Below are positions 23,920 to 34,497 of a stretch of DNA of 64,000 nt, piece after piece; position 1 is the first letter of the stretch; each line of letters starts with the position of its first letter. Location of the stretch: positions 62,001 to 126,000 of the forward strand of contig MU277749.1 of NCBI GenBank assembly GCA_022385805.1, read 5' to 3'. The notes under the pieces were generated by a model. That model did not search any database and was not told the DNA's origin. It saw only the letters and a program-made list of their open reading frames with translations. The stretch is from Pilatotrama ljubarskyi. Its lineage: Eukaryota; Basidiomycota; Agaricomycetes; Polyporales; Polyporaceae. The position numbers and the translations under genes were made by a program.

Positions 23920-24287
23920 GCTTGTAATCTAAACTCCCAGAACGCCTGTAAGCTCTCCTGGATCCTCACCCCCTCCTCATAACATGCCACTCGATGTCGG
24001 CGATCGTACCTTCAACTACGATTTTCTCCCCGCGTATCCTGCTTATGATTTTCGTCTACTTGAGCTTCGTCCTTCAGTGCACAAATCGCAGGTTGGGGGA
24101 GGAATGGGTAGTGGCGGTAACTGAGAGAGGCTGCAAGGAGCTCAGGCGCCCAATTATGCGTCCCGATCGCCTTCGGGCGTCTATCTAATCAGCGTCTCCC
24201 AAAATTTGGGTTGAGCGTGCAGCCTTCGCCGTCCTCCACATCTTCCTCCTCCCATCCTCTCCCTCTTTTCTATCTAACGACCAAAAA
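23920..24287. promoter_or_regulatory. Divergent promoter region, UBP14 / SSZ1
   Basis: 368 nt between two outward-facing housekeeping starts. A pyrimidine-rich stretch (24241-24272) lies just before the SSZ1 ATG, typical of fungal housekeeping leaders. The ATG follows an A-rich ACCAAAAAATGG-like context. Confidence 0.45.
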
Positions 24288-26353
24288 ATGGCAGCCAAGC
24301 CTAACGGAACAGCAGAGGCACCCATAGAGGTGTCCTCTCTCCCGACAGTCGTCGGAATCAACTTCGGCAACTCGTATGCCTCGATCGCTGTCCTCACGAA
24401 GGTTCGTTCAGTCTCTTTGCGGAGGTGGTTTACAGACTGACCAAGTCTTCGTAGGAGGGTGGTGCGGACTGCATCGCGAACGAGGATGGCGAGCGTCAGA
24501 TTGCATGCGCCATTGCATTCCACGGCGAAGAGATGGTGAGTGCTGGTCGTTCTCCGTGCGTAAGGACAACGCGTTGAAAAGAGCGCAGTACGTCGGCAAC
24601 CAAGCCAAGCACCAGCTCGTGAAGAATTCCCAGAACACTATCACCGGTTTCCGCAACCTCCTGGGCAAGAAGTATGTCATCAATACTTGCCAAGTTCATG
24701 CTGTTGCTGATCGGTACCCGTAGGTTCTCTGAGATTCCCTCCAACGCCTCCCCCGTTTCTGCGCCCGTCATTCAGCACCCCGAAATCCCTGATGAGCCCG
24801 CCTATAAGGTCAAGATTCTCCAGCCTGCCCCCTCTCCTCTTCCGACGTCCAAGACGAACACTCCCGCCGCGTCGAACGCTGCTACCCCGCGCTCGGAGCC
24901 CGTCCCCGCTGAGCGCGTCCTGACCGTCTCCGAGGTCACTACCATCTTCCTCAAGTCCCTCATCAAGTCCGCGGAGGACTTCCTCGGCCAGAAGGTTCAG
25001 GGCGCCGTCATCACCATCCCTACCTGGTTCGAGCAGGCCCAAAAGGACGCGCTCGAAAAGGCTGCTAACGGCGCGGGCATCACCGTGCTCCAGCTGCTCG
25101 AAGAGGCCGGCGCTGCCGTTGTTTGCAGTACCTCTGTCCCGGTGCCCGAGGGCCTCGGCATCGACCGCAACCAGCTACTCGTCGACCTCGGCGCGTCCGG
25201 ACTCTCGCTCTCACTGCTCTCCATTCGGGACGGCCTCGCGCACTCGCTCGCGACGCTCTCGGATCACACCGTCGGCGGCGACGCCATTGACGACAGGCTC
25301 GTCAAATTCTTCGCGAAGGAGTTCACGAAGAAGACGAAGACGCCGCTCACGGTGTGCCCCGCGACGGACGCGCAGGACCGCCGCGCCGAGGCGAAACTCC
25401 GCCTCGCGCTCGAACACACCAAGCGCACCATCTCCGCCTCTCCCGGCGCGGCGACCTGCTCCGTCGAGTCTCTCAAGGATGGCCTCGACTTCACTGGTAC
25501 GATCACGCGTCTCCGCTTCGACATGGAGGTCCGCTCTATCTACGACCGCGTGTACGCCAAGGTTAAGGAGCTCGTCGAGGCGGCCGGCGTCGACCTGTAC
25601 GATATCGACGAGATCGTCTATGTGGGTGGCTCTGCGAGTCTCCCCGGCCTCGACGAGACGCTCTCGCAAGGCTTCCCCGAGACGGTCGTCACGCCCTTCA
25701 AACAGGGCACCGTTGTTGGTGGCGGCGTCGGTGACCCGACGACGATCCTCTCCCGCGGCGCGGCGCTCCAGGCGAAGATCCTCGCCCAGCTCACCGAGAA
25801 CACCGAGGAGGAGCGCGAAGTCAAGGCGTCGTTCACCCACGGCCACCAATACACCCAGGCGAAGGCGACGTCGAAGACGATTGGCCTGCTCTTCCCCGAG
25901 GAGAGCGCCGGCGAGAGCTCGCTCGGCGGCCAATGGGTTCCCATTGTCCTCAGGGAGACGCCGGTGCCTGCCCGCCGCATAGTCACCTTCGACGTGGACC
26001 TTGGCGAGGGCGAGGGTGAAAAGAAGGTCGGCTTCGAGGTATGGGAAGCCAAGGAGGGTGTCAAGATTGAGAAAATCAAGCCGCCGAAGTTCGAGGACGA
26101 GGAGGGCGCGCCGGAAGAAGGCGAGGAGGAGGAAGAGGAAGAGGAGGAGGAGGTGAAGGAGAAGACCGTCGAGAAGGAGAGCCTTCTCACGGCGCTGTCG
26201 TTCGCCGCGCAACAAGCCAAGCAGAAGAACGGCAGATGGACTACGCGCCTAGAGGTGATTGTGAAGGTTGGTGAGGATGGTGCGCTCGAGGTGAGCGCCG
26301 GCGAGGTCGGTGCGTCAGGTGAAAAGACTGTCGCCACGGTTCCTGCCCCATAG
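24288..26353 (+). CDS. SSZ1: Ribosome-associated Hsp70 homologue SSZ1
   Basis: Atypical Hsp70 that, with zuotin, forms the ribosome-associated complex and stimulates the nascent-chain Hsp70 Ssb. Exons 24288-24401, 24455-24535, 24589-24671 and 24724-26353 keep phase; 635 residues. The nucleotide-binding fold starts VVGINFGNSYASIAVLT, where canonical Hsp70s have GIDLGTT, a diagnostic change for Ssz1. Further motifs: GAVITIPTWFEQAQKDAL, LLVDLGASGLSLSLLS and VYVGGSASLPGLDETL. The C-terminal part is short, without a full substrate-binding lid, as expected. A nearly uninterrupted Glu run (codons around 26095-26160) sits between residues ~545 and 570, and a Pro/Ala/Ser/Thr linker precedes VLTVSEVTTIFLKSL. 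Both make it longer than yeast Ssz1 (538 aa). Confidence 0.93.
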
Positions 26354-26573
26354 TCTCCTTTGCACTGCGCATTTTGGACCCATAGACTTGTATCGAAGGC
26401 ATATTCATAATCATCTGGATAGCGTCTGTAACTCCCAGAGTTTCGTAGCATGTGAACCTCGCACGCAACCCTCGGGCATGACGCAACAACGGCTCGGGTA
26501 TCCGTCTTCTCCGGGATAGCTCGCGACTTCACATTAGACCATTCACTGGACAGGAGCCTTCACAACGCCTAGG

Positions 26574-27770
26574 ATGTCAAAGCCTTTGGAGGGCGTTGAG
26601 GCCTACGTGTTCGACGTCTTCGGCACTGTTGTTGACTGGTACGGCAGCATCACCAAGCAACTCACAGAACTCGCACCGTCCCACTTGCAGAAGGAAGGTC
26701 AGTACGGTGCACAGAATTGCCGACCTGGCATGTAGCAGCTACATCGCCTCCAACTCTTCGGCGCTGCGAATTGCTTGAACTGACAGCTTATCTGGATCTG
26801 GCAGACTGGGGTAGTTTCACTCAAGAATGGCGAGAAGGATATAAAGAATATACGTGAGTAGTTCCTGAACCTCGGATCTCTACCCCTCCGCGATCACCAG
26901 GTTGACACACCATACTAACATGGTTCTTCAGCAACCGAGTGGCGATGGGGGGAGAAGGCTCGACCAACGTAGACGTCATGCACAGAGAAGTATACAAACG
27001 TCGCATCAGAGTGCCCCATAGCACGCTGAAGACGGTTGATATATACTAGATACTCGACCACATGCTGAAGTCCGAGCGGTGGCAGCATCTCGATCCTCTA
27101 TTGGACGATGCCAAGAGACAGGAGATGGTTCATTTCTGGCACAGATTGGATGGTGCGGTTCATCCCGCAGCTTCAGGCGAATTGCCCAGCCTGAGCACGA
27201 TCGTACGCTAACTCGCCTACTCAATGATGCACAGGATGGCCTGATAGCAGCCAAGGCTTGCATGCCATGAAGAAGAAGGTAGTCATCGGCACACTGTCTA
27301 ATGGGAACGTCAGACTGCTCGTCAATATGGTAAGAACACCGAAGGAATCCGCATGAAATTTACTCATACTAAGACTGTCGGGATCGCCTGGATAAATAGG
27401 CCAAATACGCGGACCTCCCCTGGGACGTCGTGTTCTCCGGAGAACTCCTTGGGTCATACAAACCGTCAGCCGCCCCGCTCTTCTCCCCTCCACGTTCGCG
27501 CTCATCGATGTCCGTATTGCCCACGCCGCTAGGAACCCGAAGGTCTACCTCGGCGCGATCCACCACCTCTCAGTCCCGCCCGAGAAGTGCGCGATGGTGG
27601 CTGCTCACATCTACGACCTCCGGGCGGCTGCAGGCCACGGTATGAAGACAGTCTACGTCCGTCGGCTAACGGAGGACACCGGAATGAGGGATTCAGTCAA
27701 GAGCGAGGCAGAGGGCGGTGAGGTTGATGTCGTCGTCGACTCGCTTGAGGAGCTAGCTGCTCTGCTCTAG
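26574..27770 (+). CDS. HAD-superfamily hydrolase, type II haloacid-dehalogenase-like
   Basis: Multi-exon gene. Exon 1 (26574-26697) encodes MSKPLEGVEAYVFDVFGTVV followed by DW: motif I with the nucleophilic Asp in the (S)-2-haloacid dehalogenase form. Next exons are 26805-26853, 26932-26989 and 27050 to about 27151. Small exons follow, giving GWPDSSQGLHAMKKK and VVIGTLSNGN, the motif II Ser region. Then DLPWDVVFSGELLGSYKP joins NPKVYLGAIHHL (motif III Lys) after an intron, and the C-terminus is VDVVVDSLEELAALL. Expected length is about 250 residues. Many fungal members of this class have no proven dehalogenase activity, so the substrate is open. Later exon edges are approximate. Confidence 0.85.
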
Positions 27771-27864
27771 CCCTGTAAATGGTATTTGCGCTGTCGACAA
27801 ATGAGTTGTTATGGTTGCGAATGAGACAACGGGAAGAGTGGAGGACTCACTGCCAGGGGAATTC

Positions 27865-28840
27865 TCATAAATCGTACGATAGCATACCTTTGGCCATTAC
27901 TATTTCCACGTTTTCGGCCAGTTGCGGGATGATTCGGCACAGATACCGCGCCATGCCTTTCATGTCGTGCAATGTGGTGGGATAACGGTAGTGCTGGTAG
28001 CGTCGAGCGATGGTGATGGTCGATGCAGAGTAGAGCAGGATACGCTGCGCGATATTAAGAGGGATGAAGATGTATGGAGAGCACAGCAGCCTTGCGGCTA
28101 TGGAGATAGGTGTGACGATGCCGCAAGCGGTGATGAAGCGGTAGGGGTCGAACTGGCAGATATGGCTCTCGTTTCAGTGGCAAGTAAAGTCGACACGCAG
28201 TCTAATCACCCACCGTACATGGTACGCCGTCAGCTCCTTGCATGGTGTTCGCAATGTGCGTCGCGATGATATCCCACTCTCGTGCGGAGAACTCGGGCTT
28301 CGATACGTTGTGCTGCGCCGGGGCGACGTACAGTACGTTTCCAAATGCCGCGGACCACACAACGTAGTCGGACCACGCGTGATTGTACCACCACAAGACT
28401 TTAGCCAGAAACCCAGATGCATCTTCCTTGGGGTAAAGAGCATGTTCTGAGCCGGACGAAAGCGGTCAGACATTGAAGACAACATCTCCTGGATGCTCAA
28501 GGAACGACTCGTCACCTCGATGGAACTCGTGTAGAGTGTCCCGGAAGGCTTGGTCTACCTTGAGTCGATTTCGTAAGTCGGGCATAGTTCCGAGCTCGGC
28601 TGTGCCATTGTGATAGAGCTTTGCGGCGACGTGTATCGCACACAGATCGCGGTCCATATAAGCCCTCCGTTTGAGATACTCTGACTCGACGAGCACCGGC
28701 CAAAGCAGGGCGAGGAGGCCATATATCTCTGCTTTACGCAATGAGGTGAGGGTGGGCAGCCTCCTGGGCTTGAGCTGGCGATAGCGCAGATGTATGAGGT
28801 AACCGGTGGCGAGGAAAGGTATCGGCCAGGCATAGAGCCA
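27865..28840 (-). CDS. Orphan membrane-protein family, copy B (divergent, N-terminal exon not found)
   Basis: Relative of copies A and C. The exon opening at 28840 after a TAG acceptor encodes WLYAWPIPFLATGYLIH, then PRRLPTLTSLRKAEIYG and DRDLCAIHVAAKLY, collinear with the same blocks in the others. A middle exon gives LAKVLWWYNHAWSDYVVWS and ends at the donor at 28213. The last exon (28152-27865) gives IVTPISIAARLL, PLNIAQRILLYSAS and YPTTLHDMKGMARYL. No exon matching the shared DPSPAI leader is visible upstream. The junction between the first and middle exons has no donor/acceptor pair that I could make fit in phase, so the gene may be damaged. Function unknown. Confidence 0.6.
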
Positions 28841-29770
28841 CTACGATGCGAGGAGACGTCCGATGTCAGCATCTCCTGCTATTCCGTCGGTACAAGAAAA
28901 GCAGTTGACTTTGAACCTGTGCTTCCCGTATGTCAGAGTCATGGGAGCTCGTGTCTCCCCCCCGGCAGACCGTACTGGCTCAGTGCGGGTCAGGTCTAGA
29001 TAGTGACCGCGGATATCGGTCGGTTCTCTGCGTCGGTCATGAGATTGTTCCGGCCTCTGAGTTTTGCCAGACTATGATGGCGACCAAGAGTGTTCAATCC
29101 GATGTAACACTGTTCTGGCCCACTGGCAGTAACGACGGTAGAACTCACCTGAGGACTCGACTCCATAGCTACTATGCGCGATGAGTTAGTAGGTCCGTAG
29201 TGACAGAGCTACACAGCCGCCGTCCTGGCAGTGTCCTTTGGTCTGAATGAACCAAGCAGCATCGTACTGGCTTCCGGATCCAGCCGCATCGCAGCCAACA
29301 GGATGTAGCACAATAAGCCGGGAGGACGCGCACGCTCCCGAGTCGTGCGAAAGGCGTGTTTTCCGAGGTTCATGCACAAGCGCGGACCGAACTTTGCGGT
29401 GCCACGATGTTGCCGGACCGTTTCGGTCTTCTCTTCTTACAACCAAGTCTCATGGTAGGCACACAGCAGATTTAAGTGCTACATAAGTCCTTCTGAGACA
29501 GTTTATAAGTGCGTAGGTAGGAGCCGGACCGTTTGAGCGGCTTGAGCTGACCGACACATCCCGTAGCGTCATGAAACGAAGCATCAAAAATCGGCGTGAC
29601 CTCGTTGACACTCTGGAACCCGTCGAAGTCCGGGTCGCGCATGTGCATGAACTTCGGAAGGCATAGCGCTTTGAGTACCGAGATTCACACTCCAACCTCC
29701 CGTCAAGGCAGCAGACGAGTATAAAAACGTCAGGAGGACTCCGTGATGGGCCCGGATGCCCAAAGTCAGC
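28841..29770. other. Divergent spacer between orphan copy B and GH30
   Basis: Should contain the missing first exon of copy B (one weak candidate ATG near 29023 on the minus strand) and the GH30 promoter. No other gene is supported. Confidence 0.35.
29720..29726 (+). promoter_or_regulatory. TATA box of the GH30 gene
   Basis: TATAAAA 44 nt before the ATG at 29771; the position and sequence fit a core promoter. Confidence 0.5.
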
Positions 29771-31619
29771 ATGGCTCGTCTATCGCTTCCCCTGGTGATC
29801 CTGGGTCTGCAGTGCGCGGCAGTATTCTGTCAGTGCTCCTTGTCGATCTTCATGCATAGAAAGCCGGAGGACTGACGAGGTCTGTTTGTTCTGTCATACA
29901 GCCTTCTCGGTGTCCTCCACTCCAAGCCAAGTGATCAATGGCATTGGTGCCAGTGGCGCTTGGTGGCCGAACGACGTATTCAACTTCCCAGAAAGCGTCC
30001 GCGAGCAGGTCGCGGAGTTGCTCTTCGGGTCGTCTGGCGCAGGCCTGACCTCGTATCGCTACAATGTTGGCGCAGGCGGCTCTGGCGTCAGCAACCCGAC
30101 GTGCGTTCCGCCACCTCTATTGCACATTATACTGTAGCACTCACCGTTTCCGTCGCCCGCAGCCGCGCGCCACAGACGTTCTACGTCTCTCCGGGCGTGT
30201 ACAACTGGAGCGCTGATGCCGCTGGAGTATACTTCTTGCAGAAGGCCGCGCAGCACAACGTGCCCCAGCTGACTGCGTTCGTCAACTCTGCACCCCCGGC
30301 AATGACCAGCAACGGACGTGCTTGTGGCGGGAACCTCGTCGACGCGCAGATTCCGGCGTTCGCCAAGTACCTCGCGGACGTCATCGCCCATTTTCGGGAC
30401 CAGGGGATACGCTTCACGCACGTGTCGCCTATGAACGAGCCTGACGATGTGGGTGTTAGATATTTTCGTCGTTGATGAGGTACTCATCTGTATACTCCAG
30501 ACCTTCGGATCGTGCGGCCAAGAGGGCATGCAAGTGACGCCTCAGCAGCGGGCGAACGTCGTCAACACCCTCCGCGCGGCGCTCGACTCCGCGGGGCTGC
30601 AGTCCGTCGGGATCATGGCGGACGAGTCGAGCAGCACGGGCAACTTCCTGCCCGAGGCGTCGCAGTGGATCCCGCAGGTGAACAAGGGTGCTCTCGCTGC
30701 GGTCAGCCACCACCAGTACGGGTTCAACAACGACGCGACGGTTGCGCAGCTCGGCTCCGTCGGGCGGAGCTTGAGCGGGGTCTCGACGTGGTTCACGGAA
30801 ATATGTTGCTTCAAGGCGGCGAGCTCCAGCCAGCAGAGTAACCCGGCCGCTCCCTTGACATACGGGTCGACGTACGAGTAAGTATCGCGAGTCTCGATGA
30901 ACCTCGGTCAGGGTCGTGGTACTGAGAGCAGTTCCGAAGGCCGACGATGATTGGCGCGTTGCAACTCGGACAACTGGTATACCAGAGCTTCACGCAAGCG
31001 TCAGTCGACCCGTTTACTCTTGTCCAGTCTCCGTGCTGACGTCTGCGATCAGTCAAGATGCCCACTTCGACTTTTGGACGGCGCTGTCGAATGGTCTAGG
31101 GTGTGCGCCGCTCAACAACCCGTCCTGCGTCACGAACGCGAACTCGAATGGCTGGAACGATGGCCTGGTAAGCCTCTGCGCTGTTGTATTTTGAAGAAAT
31201 GGGACCTAACATGAAGGCATGTATCACGTACCTGCTAGATCTACTACGACCCGTCCTACGCGTCGAACCACAACACCGCGATCTACCAGACCAAGCGTCT
31301 CTTCCTCATGAAGCACTTCGCGAACTTCATCTGGCTTGGCTCGACGCGCGTCACCGTCACCGGCCTACCCAGCAACGTCTTCGGCATGGCCTTCAAGGCC
31401 CCCAGCTCGCAGTCGACGCCCGTCGGCTCTGCACGCGCGTCGCTCGTGCTCATGAACATGGGCAACAGCGCAGTGTCGGTGCAGCCGAGCCAGGCGTCAG
31501 GACTGGGGAACTTCGTGGGAGGGGCGGTGACGAGCCCGAGCGTGGACTGGCAGACGTTCGGCGCGTCGAGCTCGGTGTCGCTCCCCGCGCTGAGCATCAC
31601 GACGCTGTTGTTCAACTAG
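29771..31619 (+). CDS. Secreted GH30 glycoside hydrolase (endo-beta-1,6-galactanase-like)
   Basis: Extracellular clan GH-A glycanase. A signal peptide (MARLSLPLVILGLQCAAVF) is in exon 1 (29771 to ~29829). Then: exon 2 (29902-30101), PSQVINGIGASGAWWPNDV; exon 3 (30164-30449), HVSPMNEPDD with the acid/base Glu; exon 4 (30501-30879), SHHQYGF and TWFTEICC with the nucleophile Glu; then short exons with MIGALQLGQLVYQSFTQA and DAHFDFWTAL; and the final exon from ~31239, IYYDPSYASNHNTAIYQTKR, with a beta-sandwich end ALSITTLLFN. The start GIGASGAWW and the motif order resemble fungal endo-beta-1,6-galactanases, which act on arabinogalactan side chains; that specificity is inference. It sits between two orphan-family genes. 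Confidence 0.87.
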
Positions 31620-31925
31620 GACCTGTTTACCTGAATCATCTTATGTATGCTGCTTGGTGGCCGAGTACGACGTTGACATCGTGCGGGCGCCGGTTACTGC
31701 GGCAAATGAAGAAGTGCATCGATAGGCATAAACGGATATCTCAAGTCCCTGGAGGTACAGTCAGTCAGCACAAGTAATGGTTGCTACATGGCAAGAGACA
31801 CATCGTATTCGGCTGATAGAACTGTCTGCCCTTTCTCCCCATGCGCTTGAATGTGCGTCATGGCCGGCTATAGATGCTGTCATTCGCTTACATGGAGCCA
31901 ACAAACTTATGGCTGTATCCGCACC
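31620..31925. other. Convergent spacer, GH30 / orphan copy C
   Basis: Two 3' ends meet here. No further feature was seen. Confidence 0.4.
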
Positions 31926-33093
31926 TTATAGCTCCAGATCGTCTATCTCTCCACTGTAGACCTTCTCAACAACGTCATTGAGACCAGGCATGGTCTTGGT
32001 GAGGAACTTCGCCAGGGCATGCTTGTTGCGCAAGGTTGTTGGGTAAAAGTAGTACCGGTGAAACAAGACGACGTCGAAGAGACCTGTTGCATAGAACAGG
32101 AGACGTTGAACCAGATTTAGAGGCAGGGAAAAGGATGGCCTGCGGATGCATCTCGCCAGCATGGCGAGGGGCGTGATAGCCACAAGCCCGGTTGCCAGAT
32201 GCTTGGTGACAGTACTGGACTGCAGCAGCGTGCATTAGATGTTCGAGGTGCATGCATAGAGTCACTGTGCTAGCGCACCTGGCGCTGAAGTCCTGACGCA
32301 GAGAGCCGGTAGTCACCTTCGTCGTCCGCGAAGAAGACACTCAGGTAGGCCAAGTCGGCACCTGTGACCTCGAACTCCGATTCGGATTTGCGCTTGGACC
32401 AGTTGGTCATGAGGAAGACCAGGGCAACCTTGAAAGGGCAGTAGTTGTGAAAGGCAATTTTGTACTTCCACACGAGCTTGGTCCAGAGGTCGGCTGTAGG
32501 AGAGGGCGCGATAGCTAGTAGAGGTAGGAGCACAAGCGGGACGGTGAGCCATGACGAGTACGCCACAGTGGCTTAGACTCAATACCTTCGAGTTCTCCAG
32601 TATTGGGAAGTTTACGGATCTCATCCCTCAAGCTTGGGTCTTCCTGCATAGCCTTCACCAACCCAAGTTGGAATATTGCAGCGGCGACGTGAATAGTGCA
32701 TAGGTCCTTGTCCTCTCTTAGCGCCAGCGTCCTGAGGCGGAAACTCTCACTCCACGTCGTCAAGTAGAGCCCCGCGAATGCATGCAATTCTGCAGGACGC
32801 AGGGATGTGAACAGAGGTAGTCGCCGGGGGCTGTAACGACGGAACCGCAAGTGGAAAAGGTATGAGGCGCCGACCACTGGGATTGCCCACAGTCGCGTCC
32901 ACTGGATCTAGGAAAGCGGGATGTCAATGAGGTGACGCATTCGAGAAAATCATGTACATACATGGGTAGCGGGGGCAGCCTTGGTCAAGGATACCGGCGA
33001 CATACCATCGTCTCCAGCGGACTGTGCGTCTGGCGGGATCGCCGGACTAGGATCATCTAATGTGATGTAGTCTTCTTTGCGTTGCGGCGCCAT
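31926..33093 (-). CDS. Orphan membrane-protein family, copy C (intact)
   Basis: The intact reference copy. Exons 33093-32962, 32907-32586, 32514-32279 and 32219-31926 keep phase and give 327 residues. The hydrophilic leader contains DDPSPAIPPDAQSAG. Then RLWAIPVVGASYLFHLRFR (membrane segment with basic flank), PRRLPLFTSLRPAELHAF, DKDLCTIHVAA, LWTKLVWKYKIAFHNY, ADLAYLSVFFADDEGD, PLNLVQRLLFYATGLFDVV (second hydrophobic stretch) and YPTTLRNKHALAKFL. All three intron positions match copy A, two with identical donors (GTATTG, GTGCGC), so the family shares an ancestral gene structure. No catalytic motif is visible. A small membrane or membrane-anchored protein is the only safe statement. Confidence 0.8.
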
Positions 33094-33667
33094 CCTCGAT
33101 CACCTGGCGTGAGTCGCTAGTACACCGTGTGACAGTAGGGGGCGGATGAATGCCGTGTCACTGACCGGGGGTACGATAGGAGGGAATCAGATGAAGATGA
33201 GGATGTGGATATGCATGAGCTCCGAGGTAACTGTGGGAACGTGCCCTATTGACGTCCAGATGTGTACTCGCAGGTCCGGTCCGAGTGACTGGGTACCTAT
33301 CGCAGAGTGCTCGGGGATTCCTGAGGATATTATTTGGACCTCAAGTAATCCCATTGTCTAGTATCGACTCGGAGGGTATCCCGGAAGCAACGCATAAGTT
33401 ATCTTGCCAGTTCGACAACAGGGAGGAACTTTGGGCGATTCAGCATGCAGGAGCTGCCAGTGACTTACGTTCGAGATCGTGCGTAATGAAAGCCAAGGGT
33501 AAGTACATTGAGCCTCTTCAAATGGAAGGAACCAAGTTTTGAGAGCGTACGTCGCAGCCGGCGATTTGCCTCGGCTCTGGACTTGGCTGAGAGGTTGAGG
33601 GGGACTCGTAGGGGAGGAGTGGACTGAGACCCACGCTGATGAATATAATAAAGGATCAAACTCAGAA
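33094..33667. other. Upstream region of orphan copy C
   Basis: No supported gene. A 79-codon minus frame ending at 33465 has no motif. Confidence 0.35.
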
Positions 33668-33738
33668 GCACTAATGGGGTAGTGGTAACCTGGGTCGTTG
33701 CCATCGACCCGCCGGGGGTTCGATTCCCCCTTAGTGCA
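33668..33738 (+). tRNA. tRNA-Gly (anticodon GCC)
   Basis: 71 nt. Acceptor GCACTAA (33668-33674) pairs with TTAGTGC (33731-33737), discriminator A. Anticodon stem GGTCG/CGACC has loop TTGCCAT, anticodon GCC. T-arm GGGGG-TTCGATT-CCCCC is perfect. No intron. The first T4 run is at 33756-33759. Confidence 0.93.
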
Positions 33739-34497
33739 TACCTTATCGGGATTTCTTTTCTTGCTTCTTCTTCATTTCACTTCCTTATTATTTCCCTCTC
33801 AGGCGGCTTCCTGTTACGCTTCCGTCCCGTGTTGTTGTTCAAGAGGACTGAGGAGTCGGCGCTTGGGACACTATGCCCGTATGTTGCACAGTCTCAGGAG
33901 TGTCCCAGGCTAGCCTACCCACGGCTGGGAGAGACCCAGGAGTGAGTGCCTGCTATTTGCAGGTTCCTGCCACATGAAGGCAGCCGGGACATTGCAGGAT
34001 GTCAGGAGGGAGACTGCGAGCAGCACACTGCATGTGCAGGCACAGAGCGGGATCCCCTTGCGCAGTCACGGTGGCATCTGAGCCTTGATTCCGAACTCGA
34101 GTTCGGGTTATGGAAAGCACAGGAGATGCTGCTAAGAGGAGTAAGGCCACGGTGAGTAGATGCTAGTGCAATGGCTCAATAGAGATGCTTACCCCTCTGC
34201 AAAGAAACATCAATGCTCATAGTAGTGTTGTGCCGGAGTCTTATAGTTACTATAACTATCCGATTGAATCGGACCGGTTGCAGACGCCCATAGATCACTG
34301 CACTCCGTTCAGCAAAGCGCCCACGCGTGTCCTGATCCAACTCCTCCTCGTCTGTGCTTGTCCCTTACCGCTCTTTTCTCCTTTGTTGTCTATCCTAGCT
34401 TTCTAGACCGTCCTTCAGAATCTAACGAACTGCGGTATGTCTTAGCTGTGCTCCTGTCGATTCGTCGAATCTCACGCGAACCGCATGCAGACTTTGA
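33739..34497. other. Spacer upstream of the GDT1-like gene
   Basis: No supported gene. It presumably contains the GDT1 promoter and leader. Confidence 0.4.

Noticed and set aside
25211..26215. 334-codon open frame on the minus strand
   Set aside because: Exactly antisense to the SSZ1 coding exon; arises from GC-biased third positions.
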